From NCBI GenBank assembly GCA_000969725.1, contig JXSR01S017758.1: a stretch of DNA of 20,837 nt; one strand, given 5' to 3'. Made by a program: the position numbers and the translations under genes. Positions 1 to 8,928 of the stretch are shown here, one piece after another (within the stretch, counting starts at the first letter, position 1; every line of letters begins with the position of its first letter). Source of the stretch: Ophiothrix spiculata. Taxonomy: Eukaryota > Echinodermata > Ophiuroidea > Amphilepidida > Ophiotrichidae. The notes beneath the pieces are model-generated. The model searched no databases and was not told the DNA's origin. It saw only the letters and a program-made list of their open reading frames with translations.

Positions 1-178
1 TGATTTTATTTCTGTTGACAGCATCCTGTAAACATTAACTAGCGAATGTCTCTTTCTATCTAATTTTAGAAAGAAAGACTCGCATATACATGTAGTGTTC
101 GAAATGTGAATCAAAATTTACACATGGATGCCCATTGAAATGGTGATACAAATAATTTTAATATGAAATCAACCCAGA

Positions 179-249
179 ACCTCTTTTTGAAATCTACCCA
201 GATCTTCTTAAAAGAGGTTTTGGGTAGATTTCATCTGAAGAGGTGTTCT
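179..249. repeat. Interleaved inverted repeats present only in duplication copy A
   Basis: GAAATCTACCCA at 189-200 is inverted perfectly at 221-232, and AACCTCTTTT at 179-188 is inverted at 210-219, so the two pairs interleave (A, B, A', B') rather than nest. The wider imperfect inverted repeat runs to about 249. Copy B retains only the right-hand portion near 18460-18495, so this is a local rearrangement specific to copy A. Confidence 0.7.
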
Positions 250-452
250 TAGAAATTGAGTGAAAAGTTTTCGACCAATCAAATGGTTTTTCAACTGGGA
301 ATCGATACAAGTTTCGAGGTCATTTACTTGAGCAAGGCGCATAATTGTACCGAAATTTAGGGAATATATATGCCGTAATATAGGGAATATTAATGAGCCA
401 GCTGCTAGATGCAGCCATCAACGCGCCTGAAATACTTACTATACTCTATAAA

Positions 453-800
453 TCTTGAAGTATGCAACAAGCAGCCGATTAACGTACATAAACCAATATG
501 ACCATACGGCGAAGTAAATAAATCCATAAGCTTCCATATTCTCGAATCATAACAAGGTACCAATATTAAAATGAACTTATCTTCAATATTTGTCCATATG
601 CTGGCAACAAAATTAGCTCAAAATAATTTCAATGTCATGAAGAAAAATATCAATACGCAGTGATTTGGTCTTAATCGATTCTAATCAATACTTTTTAGTC
701 TCTTACACAATGCAAAACCACCAGTTTACAATGTTGAAGAATACAAGGGATATGCTATGGATCTCATAACAGAGTCTGATTTCTTGTTGCATACTTCAAG
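453..800. repeat. Inverted duplication of an 18 bp core inside copy A
   Basis: CTTGAAGTATGCAACAAG near 453-470 is the exact reverse complement of CTTGTTGCATACTTCAAG near 783-800. The similarity extends beyond the core (TTTRTAGAGTAT follows on both strands) and weakly upstream. Read on the minus strand, the left arm also gives LLHTSRFIEY, matching LLHTSRFVEY of the plus-strand GCNT-like remnant. Copy B has the same arrangement near 18707-18724 and 19050-19067 with one mismatch. This suggests an old head-to-head duplication that predates the segmental duplication. Confidence 0.65.
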
Positions 801-942
801 GTTTGTAGAGTATTTTATGATAAAAGCATTCAAATCACCTATGTGTATTAATAGTACCGCCAAAATGCTATTGGTGAAATGGACGTCGGAATTCTCCAAA
901 TACAGTATTCTCATGTAGGACACAGCATTTTTTACTGATTAA
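709..942 (+). pseudogene. GCNT-like (beta-1,6-GlcNAc-transferase) remnant, copy A
   Basis: The plus-strand frame from 709 reads NAKPPVYNVEEYKGYAMDL, then SRFVEY, then LLVKWTSEFSK, and hits an in-frame TAG at 916-918 where copy B has TGG. A second stop follows at 940. The order PPxYN, YKGxA, SRxFVEY, LLxWT, S, WxT resembles the C-terminal half of core-2/I-branching N-acetylglucosaminyltransferases, Golgi enzymes that branch O-glycans or polylactosamine. Extra residues separate the blocks, no catalytic N-terminal part is visible, and there is no start or splice context, so I treat it as a decayed fragment. The family call is by eye and tentative; a chance match or another family is possible. 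Confidence 0.35.
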
Positions 943-1634
943 GACTTGAAAAAAAAAATGTAAAACAACCGTGTAAAATTCATGTTTCAAGATAAAATGG
1001 AAGAACAATATGGCCAAATTAAATTGTCAAAATTCTTTGTGCATAATATTATCAACGACAATGAACCTAATTTTCAGAATATGTAGAAAAAATACTTATA
1101 GTTTTAAAGTTACAAATTTGGCTATGAATGATGTTAAAATACACTACCTGGGATTGGTAAACAATATCATACTACAGATGCCACAAATAACAAAGGTACT
1201 TAATGAGGATGTGGTTGTTCATGTCTGACGTGTTCACATTTGCTATTTAAGTGTGGCAGTGTCACAAAGTGATCAAAAAAATGTACAAAACAAGTTTCAA
1301 ACTCAAAATGAAACAAACTCTGGGTACAAACTAGGACATAGATATATTTTGACATGGTAAAGATTGGTGTTCAAGGGCAAACCCCCACACCGCGTTCCCT
1401 CTAAGGTTTTTGAGCTTGCGCCAATTCGAGCAATTTTGACAAAGTTGAAGAGGTATTTGGGCCACCATCACAAGACGAGTCTGAAAAATTGACTGTATAA
1501 AGCAACAGAAAAAACATATTTTTCAAATATTTTCAGAAACCTCTTTCGTCAATTTTTTCCGGCTACTGTGCCAATGACAGGAACACTGCTAGTAATCTGA
1601 TTGGTACATCGCCGTACGTAGTTGTACATTATCA

Positions 1635-1987
1635 TATGTGACCCGTCATATCGAATGGTACCCTAAGGTCGGCATAGTAAACTACGAGATACGGGCCATT
1701 GACCGAGCTGAGCATATTAAAAAATCACGTCGAATTTCTAATTTCATCAGAAACGTTTCCTTGGAAGTGTATTCTATCATATTGATCAGGCTCCATCATT
1801 CAAAACATAAGACAAATGTTTCAAAAATCGAGATAAAAATCCTTTCTCCATTCAAGATTTACCAGTACAGAAAATTTAAACTCGGTTCTCTCTTAGTACT
1901 AAAGTTTTCAGAATCAGCCTGATGCATTTTACCAATTTGGATGTAGCTTTGCAATCAAACACACCTTTCGATATGACGGGTCACATA
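1635..1987. mobile_element. MITE with TA-flanked TGTGACCCGTC inverted ends, copy A
   Basis: TATGTGACCCGTCATATCGAA at the left (1635 on) is mirrored at the right by TTCGATATGACGGGTCACATA ending at 1987, a perfect 21 bp terminal inverted repeat. The outermost TA on each side fits a TA target-site duplication as in Tc1/mariner-type elements. The element is about 350 bp and has no transposase. The 94-codon ORF spanning 1638-1922 starts in the inverted repeat and is not preserved in copy B, so I do not call it a gene. Compared with the copy at 19939-20361 it has lost about 75 bp near its right end. Confidence 0.82.
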
Positions 1988-2400
1988 TGTAAATTCCAAT
2001 CAATCGGCGGGATCAATTGATGTATTAAATAATAATTAGTTTCATAACTCCTTTAAAAAGTATAGAATGTTCATTGGTTAATTTTATCAATCTATAAATA
2101 GTTTCTTTAATCATTCAATCTGGTTTGAAAGCAACCTTGTTTTTCAATCTATGTAAGAATGATATTTAAAAAAAACTGTTTAAAATTTAAATTAAGTTTA
2201 TGTTTATGGGATGAACAACATGGTGGTCCGATTTCTTGTTCTTTAAGTTACCAAACTTGTTTGCACATGAAGCTAGAATAATCCACTTAGTTGATAACAT
2301 TTCAATTCCGAAATAATTAAAGTCCCAGCGAATCAGATGCGTAAATTGAAGACGATTTGTTATGGTTGCAATGTCGCACAGTTGCAAATCTCGTACATAA

Positions 2401-2654
2401 ATTTATAAATTATGTTAAGCAACAATGAATCAATATAATGTGTAACAATGAAAGAATATGTATAATAGTAGAAACAATTTATATGAGACAAACGCAGAGT
2501 CAGAATTAATGAATAAATAATCCCTTTGATTTTAACGGAATTTAAAGACCATAATTGCATAATATGGCTCATTGTACAGTAGTACAACAGTCAAGTGGTG
2601 TTATTCCTCCAAGTCGAAAGATTAGTGACATCTTTTTGAGATACTCCTTACCAA
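2401..2654. other. AT-rich spacer between duplication copy A and foldback element
   Basis: Unique-looking AT-rich sequence. The two short minus-strand ORFs here show no recognisable domain and look like chance. Confidence 0.6.
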
Positions 2655-2810
2655 TATACATCGATGGTTGAGAGCCACAAGGCCGTATTTGCACAGGCAA
2701 TAAGGAACCATAAGGCAGTATTTAGAAGAGAAACAAAGGTGAAAATACGGCCTTGTGGCTCTTATTTCCCGTGCAAATACGGTCATTTGGTTCTCAACCC
2801 TCGATATATG
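2655..2810. mobile_element. Short foldback element built from four GCCACAAGGCCGTATTTGCAC units
   Basis: ATCGATGGTTGAGAGCC at the left is matched in inverse at the right by GGTTCTCAACCCTCGAT. Inside are four degenerate copies of the unit GAGCCACAAGGCCGTATTT: two on the plus strand (about 2671-2694 and 2703-2722) and two inverted (about 2740-2761 and 2771-2795). The element is therefore a palindrome of tandem dimers, able to fold into a long hairpin. It has no coding capacity. Exact ends and target duplication are not clear. It sits downstream of the K2P stop codon, beyond the likely poly(A) signal. Confidence 0.75.
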
Positions 2811-2955
2811 TGTGCATTACTTTAATACTTGTTGATGCACTGTTGTCGAATTTATGTCAAAAATCATGATCGAGTAGATTTCCTCTTTAATTTGATATCG
2901 CTTTGAAATTGTATATATGGCTATTATCTAACAAGGCAAAATCTGTTTTTGTATT

Positions 2956-2961
2956 TTTATT
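2956..2961 (-). promoter_or_regulatory. Candidate poly(A) signal for the K2P gene (AATAAA on minus strand)
   Basis: The plus strand reads TTTATT, giving AATAAA on the minus strand about 265 bases after the channel stop codon. It is the first canonical signal I see downstream of the stop, implying a 3' UTR of roughly 290 bases (about 2935-3225). AATAAA is frequent by chance in AT-rich DNA, so this is plausible rather than proven. Confidence 0.4.
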
Positions 2962-3225
2962 CCTCCAAGGAAGTTGATATTATAAGGAAGTTTGAAGAAT
3001 ACTTTAAGGATTTCAACAGTCCATCATTAAAAAATAGACTTGGGAATTAAAAAGATCTTACTATCCACTTTCTTAAGTACTTTTGGACGGTAGACACCAC
3101 CAAGCCTCATTTGTAGTGTCATGTCTAAATGACCTTAGTCAATCCTCAGTTCGTTGAGCAAAAAGGATATCAGTTGTCAGTGATCAAATGTAGTGATTAT
3201 CCTTTTGTTACTATAGTGGTTATCA

Positions 3226-4001
3226 TTATTTGCCAGTAGGTTGACTTTTGATAATTGCTACACCGATTTTTCGACTTGCCCATGCAACTTTTCTCATGAT
3301 GGCATCTTGTGCTAAGGCAATACACATGGACATTATGGCCATTCCTAATAAGATGAAAAACGTGATGGCTAGCAGATTTTTCTGATGATGCGGTACAATA
3401 TCACCAAATCCGATAGTAGTTAATGTGATAAAAGAAAAATAAAAGGCTTCATAATAAGTCCAATCTTCCCATGCAATAAGAAGAAGGGCAACTAGGCAAA
3501 TGTAGATGAAGGCAAATATTAACACGCCTAGTACTGGAATTTGAACATCATCGTCCTCTTCCTCCTCCTCTTCTTCCTCTTCCGACTTTTGTCTCTCTAA
3601 TTCATCCTCTTTGTCTTTCATATTTACCACATGGAGATCTTTATCTTTATCATCAGGATGTTTATAATCCGTCTTCCATATATCATCAATTTCTTTCTGT
3701 CGCCTTTCTTCAGTACTTGTTTGTCTTTCTGGCCCCGCTTTTTCATCGTCGTCTTCAGCTTTCGATGAGCGAAGAAACATTGCAAGAGAAGAACGTCTCT
3801 TCGCTTGTTTGGGTTTAATTTTCTCTTCACCTTTCGCCATCATGATACTCATATGCATAGCACGGTAGCCAAGCGTAGCACCTCTGGCAAATAAGGTACC
3901 AAGACTTGCTAGAACTAAGAGCAACAATGCTATTCCAAACACGGCATACACCATACAGAATGCTCTTCCCGCGTCTGTAACAGGGGCGATATTTCCATAA
4001 C
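3226..4001 (-). CDS. Two-pore-domain K+ channel (K2P), last exon
   Basis: Partial gene: the final exon of a K2P background potassium channel, a plasma-membrane protein that dimerises to form a K+ leak pore. Residue numbers count from the exon's first codon, a split glycine. The exon opens with the first filter (GYGNIAP, 1-7), then TM2 (about 14-38), a ~115-residue cytoplasmic loop (41-154), TM3 (155-178), second pore helix and filter TTIGFGD (195-201), TM4 (about 209-232) and a 26-residue tail ending PTGK. The loop contains RRSS (69-72), which fits a basophilic kinase site, and nine Glu followed by three Asp (141-152). A long TM2-TM3 loop with a short tail recalls TRESK (KCNK18), but the loop sequence itself does not match, so I give no symbol. 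TM2 has FGIAL where most family members have FGIPL. TM1, the first pore helix and the start codon are upstream and not found. Confidence 0.95.
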
Positions 4002-4020
4002 CTGCATAAAAGAAAAACAA
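4002..4020 (-). other. Splice acceptor of the K2P last exon
   Basis: On the minus strand a pyrimidine-rich run (TTTTTGTTTTTCTTTTATGCAG) shortened here to its core TTTTTCTTTTATGCAG ends in AG at 4003-4002, directly before GT TAT GGA. The G ending the previous exon completes the first glycine codon of GYG, giving phase 1. An intron splitting this glycine codon is known to be widely conserved in K2P genes, which supports this acceptor over the in-frame ATG at 4020. Confidence 0.88.
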
Positions 4021-4905
4021 AAAGGAAATACGGTAGTGAATATTAATATAGCTTCAAGTTTAAAAAAAAATAATATTTGATTAATTCATTGTTAAAATTG
4101 TTTAATCATCAAAGATGTTCTGTGTACATGGTGTAGGATCCAGTCAAGATTACGTCTAGGCATCTGATATCGGGAAGCTGATAACGTTTCGGGGTTTTCT
4201 AATAGGACCTACTGCAATTCTTTTTGAGAGTGGTTAATCAGATTCTAACATTATTTTTTAACAGTTCGTGATGAATTACTGAACTGCCTTTGAAAATGGC
4301 TTGAATTATACTTTTGAGTATCTTGGTTTTGACTGACAACAAATTAGAAATTTGATATTGAATTTACATTTCCGCAGTTTTCTAAATACAAATGTCGAAA
4401 ACACTGCACAATACAATCTCAGTAAAATTTTAAATATTGATAGAAATTTGATGATGTTATTTCCAATAGCATCATTTCTATCATAATTCCATAATTTACA
4501 AATTTTATAAAAAATTCAAAAGGATACTCAAACCTTTCATTATGTATGGATAAAGTAAACGATAGGTATTCAATATTGCAAGCCTGTTAGGTTGCTTCTA
4601 ACATGAAATATCATATGATTGATATTAAATTTGAATAAATCCACTGTTAACAGAAAATAACAGTTTACTAACGCATGTCGATATAGAATATTTTTTAAGT
4701 TGGTGTGCTATGAAATGGTATTTCAACATTTCTAAAAATCACCAATTACTATTTTGCTTGATGAAACCTGACAATTTAATTGCATCCAATACAACCTCTT
4801 CATTATCCAACAATATCTGATATTTCACCAGTTCAGGGCGCTCCGTTGAGATCGTTATTAGCAAATAATTTGAATTTATTAGTTAAGTAGATTTTATCAA
4901 ATATA
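4004..4905 (-). other. K2P intron, 3' part
   Basis: AT-rich sequence upstream of the channel's last exon, with no exon-like reading frame or recognisable domain. It contains an imperfect hairpin at 4438-4483 (TGATAGAAAT pairing with ATTTCTATCA, and GATGATG with CATCATT). The intron must extend further right because no first-pore exon is visible here. Confidence 0.6.
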
Positions 4906-7220
4906 TAGCATGAGCGTCAAGTTGAGTATTGCTACAATTTTTGTTGATGAAACTGGTAGTTGGGAGCGTGTACTTTAAGAATCTGCATGATGCCTAAAAT
5001 CCATGCTTGAGCAATTTTTGTTATTGACGTAATACGTTACCCCCATTTTTTCGCATATTATTCTAATTTCAGAACCTCTTATATGTGGTATAAACATATC
5101 ATTTTTGGTATCAAATTAAAGTTAATTAAATGTAGAATGCAAATGTCTTAATTCTAGGTCATTTGAATGCTTAAAATTCAAAATGGCCGCCAAAAGGACA
5201 TATTTTTAATTAAAACAATCAAAATATGCTTAAAAAGGCCAAAATATCCTAAACCATCAATAGAAAGTAATATTTAATTTAACTACACGATTAGATGACC
5301 TTAAGATTTACCATTTACATATTTCAGATTTTAAAAATACATATATACATAGAAAATAAAGCTTGAAATAACCACACAAGCACTGTTCGTGTTGCACAAA
5401 GACGGGTAACAGTAACTTAAAAACAACATCAAATAAACTGAACACTGGTAATAATTAATGGAAAATAGCTTTGCTGATTACAACATAAGCATCCTTCCAC
5501 ACGAAATGCAAATGGGCATCAACAATGGAGTCTAACATTCGCTCTAAATGAGATAGAGCATCATCAAATTAGCATTAAAACATGATATATTCAAAATTAT
5601 CAATGGAAATGGTTCTTCGGCTACAACAATAACACTTGTAACTAGGGCAAAATGACGTCAATCACATGATTAAAATAAAAAATATGTATTGTCGAAGATG
5701 AAAAGACCCCAAACGACCGTCAAATACCCATACAACATACCCATACTTGAGAAAATGTAATTTTGGCGGACATTTTGATACACGGGAATTTAACCCCTAA
5801 AGCAATATCCTTTCATTACTTTGAAAACAGAGCATTTTTAATGTTGCTTTAATTATATCTCTTAACCCATTTTGTATGAAAATATGCACTTTACTTGCTA
5901 TTTTAAGTTATATATTTTTGGAACCATTTTAAATTTGTCATATGTTATCAACCTAATTTGGGGAGATAATATCTATTATTAATACTAATGACATTTTCCA
6001 TTGATTATATTTGATATCTTATGTTTTCAATGTTAATTTAATGTCGCTGTAACTAGTTTCCCACCATGAAAGGACTTTTCTGCTGCCATTTTGGACCTAA
6101 TAATGGTGGCTATTTTGGATTTTAAAATTTCGTGGGAAATAACTTGTGGATACAGGTTTCCTTCAAAGTCATTTACATGAATTACGTTGGGTGTATGATA
6201 TCTTTAATGTTGGCATTATGTCCTTGAAATATGTTCCTGTGCATTAAAATAAATCTATTTAGCCATTTTGAACCTTAATATGACACGGTTTTTGTAAATA
6301 AATATGTGAATGATCTAGTTTGGGACAAGTTGTTTCTGTTTTACCATCTAAAATCATTTTTCACTGATTAATTTGAATATTTAATTATTTTAGTGCTCAT
6401 TTGTAAAATTCCATTTCTGCGCCAAAACATACCAGCTGTGCTCATTTTTGGTCTTCTTTGTGCGATAGTTTCAATTTTAAATATTTAATGGCTCATGTTT
6501 AGATCAAAAATGACATTACTGATACATGAATGCTCCCTCTAGTAAATATTTATGATATTGTAACTTTTAAAAGATTTTTGCGTCAATATATGAAAATATG
6601 GTATTTTGGTGGCCATTTTGAATTTGAATCAGCTAAAAGTGACTGTGCATAACATGTTCCATTAGCTTTAATTCCATATCAAACATATAATTTTGCGGGA
6701 TAAAACCATATTTGCCATACATAAGGTGTACCGGTATGTGAAAAAAAAAATTGCGTGGCGTATAACGTCAATAACAAAAATCGCTCAAGCATGCATTTTT
6801 GGTATCATTCAGATTTTTTAAGTACGCATTCTAAACTATCATTTTCAGCCAACAAATTGTAAGCATACCTAACTTGATACCAAACATGATATATTACACA
6901 TTGTTATGAAATTCCTGCACTTTTGCGACATTATGTGGACTTTAAGTGACCTTAACTTAATTTTTATCCCTTTTAACCCACTTATACATATTTTACTTGT
7001 CATAAGCTTTAATTTGACACCAAACATGATATGCTTATACCACATATAAGATGTTCTGAATTTAGTATATTATACGAAAAAGGGGGGTAACGTATTACGT
7101 CAATAACAAAAATTGCTCAAGCGTGGTTTTTAGGCATCATTCAGATTCTTTAAGTACACACCCTAATCTTTCAATTTCAGTTAAAAAATTGTTGCCATAT
7201 CCAACTTGACGCCCATGCTA
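4906..7220. mobile_element. 2.3 kb non-autonomous element with ~220 bp terminal inverted repeats
   Basis: The left end (4906-5126) and right end (7003-7220) are inverted copies: GCATGAGCGTCAAGTTG at the left against CAACTTGACGCCCATGC at the right, with long matches such as TTGTTATTGACGTAATACGT and TCTTATATGTGGTATAA. A TA borders each end, fitting a TA target duplication. A third end-like copy, in the right-end orientation, lies inside at about 6668-6884. The interior has no ORF of note but repeats a GCCATTTTG motif in either orientation (about 5179, 5763, 6085, 6261, 6612). I read this as a non-autonomous DNA transposon inside the K2P intron. The superfamily is unresolved; a TA target suggests Tc1/mariner-like. 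Confidence 0.82.
6668..6884. repeat. Internal extra copy of the element's right terminal repeat
   Basis: The segment with ACGTCAATAACAAAAATCGC, CTCAAGCATGC, ATCATTCAGATT and TAACTTGATACCAAACATG aligns to the right terminal repeat at 7003-7220 in the same orientation, about 340 bases away. It is more diverged than the two outer ends are from each other. It could be a tandem duplication of the terminus or the end of an older nested element. Confidence 0.72.
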
Positions 7221-8570
7221 GCGATCTATCTGACTATATGAAAGAAAAAACTATATAAATATCATCTCAGTGAGCTATGTTACTCACTTTATTTTTATGA
7301 ACCGACTACAAGGTCTTTAAAAAAATGAATTGATTATAATATATGTATATAAGTCTTATATTACTTCTTCTGTCAATTTTAGATTGTAAATTATATTATA
7401 ATGTTTAAGGCAAACTTGTATTTTAAAAATATCTTAAAAGATAAACTAATTTAATAATAAAACTGTATTGTGACAGGAAGAAAAAGAAAGAATAGACCTA
7501 AACTAAAAGGGAATTAAAATGGGAACTGAGCGAGTACACTGTGTCAAAATTGTACGAATCTGTAAAATGAAGTCATGAACCTTTTTTATTGCAGTTGTTT
7601 TATGAAGTTGACTATTGCTGATGGTGAGGAAATTGTATCATTGCATTACAACCAAACCCTGTGTGAATAAAAATATGGCGGATATTCTTTCTGCAGGAAA
7701 TATAAATAAATATGGAGCAACCTAATTCAATATGCGCATCACAATTATAGCATTTAGAATGAAATCAAGGAAGATTTAAAGAAATAAAGGTTGAAGGGCA
7801 AACATTCTAAGGCGCTGCATTGGTTATCAAATCTTTAAGGGAAAATGTTCTCCTTATAAACATGATAAACATTACTATAAAAAAGATGGCATTTTGTATT
7901 AGCATACAAGGAATGTGTGGAAATTCATTTACCAGTTTAGTTTAAAGTGATTGGCAAGAGTAAAATGTGAGAATATTATGTAAATGGGTATATTTTTCAG
8001 AATCGGTTATACATGCTTCTTCTCGGGATTTATAAGTGTTTTATTTTTACATTCAGTTGTCATGGAAATATTTCATTTGAATAGCTGTTGATAAGAGAAA
8101 ATAAAGACATTCAGGACATTTCGTCTTATCACGAAATCCGCTTGGTACATTCTTATACAATTATTCATCATTGTCACCATGTAAAACAATATTCTGATTT
8201 AAAATTGTCCATATAGGGAAAGTGATAAACTAGAAATGGTTTCATTACATTACATGTACAATTTCAGAAATTTGATAAATGTATGTAAAGATTTTATAGT
8301 TATTCTGGTTGGATGGTTATCAACAATTAGCTTTAATGGCATATTGTCCAGAAATGGATAAGGTATATTTTTTTCAACTGAAAGATCCTTGTTGTGAGTA
8401 GGCTTGCAATCTAATTAAATATGCGAAATAGTAAAAACCTGAATGGCTAAAACAACTTCTATGTTATTTTTTAAAAGTCTTGAAGCAATCTCAGCAGGAA
8501 ATTTGCAATCGGGTGACGACTTCTGATCTACACACCATTATCAATATTATCAATTTTCTTATCACATTTC
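7221..8570. other. AT-rich non-coding stretch
   Basis: No recognisable coding, RNA or repeat feature. It is probably intron of the K2P gene or intergenic DNA. Stop codons are dense in all frames. Confidence 0.55.
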
Positions 8571-8833
8571 ATCATGTGAATGCAAGAAAGTCGTATCTGC
8601 AATAGCTGCCATTTGTCATAAATTTGGATTGTACACTGTCTAATCTCCAATCTTGGGTCAGTGGTCCTTGAAATGGTTCTTCAGGTGACACCGTCACCTG
8701 AAGAACCATTTCAAGAACCACTGACATAAGACAGGGAATTTTTGAGGGATTTTTCATATTCTTGTGACAAGTATAAATAAAAATAACTTAGGGCAGGCAT
8801 TGCAGATACGACTTTCTTGCACTCACATGACGA
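8571..8833. repeat. Nested snapback palindrome (33 bp inner hairpin plus ~40 bp outer arms)
   Basis: The inner arms 8657-8689 and 8693-8725 are inverted copies with one mismatch and only three bases between (for example TTCTTCAGGTGAC against GTCACCTGAAGAA). Outer arms pair 8571-8610 with 8791-8833 through GCAAGAAAGTCGTATCTGCA. The ~45-65 bases between outer and inner arms are not similar on the two sides. Both outer arms can be read as SSCECKKVVSA. The structure may be an inverted duplication with a replaced middle, or a foldback element. No target duplication was identified. Confidence 0.85.
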
Positions 8834-8928
8834 TTTGTACATGTAGTCAGATGCACCCGCAGATGCATTAATTTGAAAATCACGGTTTCCAAGACAACGT
8901 GGTTCATAAAACAAAAATACCCAAGTTC
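8827..8928 (-). CDS. Possible internal exon, unknown gene (weak)
   Basis: On the minus strand GATGTAACAG precedes 8928 and a strong donor GTGAGT follows 8827, bounding 102 bases. Two frames are open. One reads TWVFLFYEPRCLGNRDFQIN followed by ASAGASDYMYKSS; the CLG...FQINAS spacing faintly recalls the start of an F5/8 type C (discoidin) domain, but no later part of such a domain is visible. The other frame, beginning ELGYFCFMNHVV, has no match I know. The donor lies in the outer arm of the snapback palindrome. The evidence is splice signals plus openness only, so this could be chance. Confidence 0.15.

Larger units (their letters stand above)
1..2400. repeat. Segmental duplication, copy A (direct repeat of 18300-20787)
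   Basis: The sequence from base 1 to about 2400 matches 18300-20787 in the same orientation, with many point differences and small indels. Both start at TGATTTTATTTCT and stop matching just after TCGTACATAA. The left edge may lie outside the window because copy A begins at base 1. Copy A has an extra ~60 bp near 150-230 with an inverted repeat, and lacks ~75 bp near 1950 that copy B carries inside its MITE. It holds a GCNT-like remnant (709-942), a MITE (1635-1987) and otherwise no convincing coding sequence: the remaining ORFs are not preserved between copies. It is not a retroviral-type LTR pair, since no polyprotein lies between the copies and a host channel exon does. Confidence 0.93.

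Noticed and set aside
1638-1922. 94-codon plus-strand ORF in copy A
   Set aside because: It starts inside a MITE terminal repeat, has no domain, and the frame is broken in copy B.
3624-3830. 68-codon minus-strand ORF inside the channel exon
   Set aside because: It is an out-of-frame shadow of the K2P loop.
4003-4020. ATG at 4020 as the K2P start codon
   Set aside because: It would start the protein six residues before the first filter, losing TM1 and the pore helix; the conserved intron position and pyrimidine tract show it is intronic.
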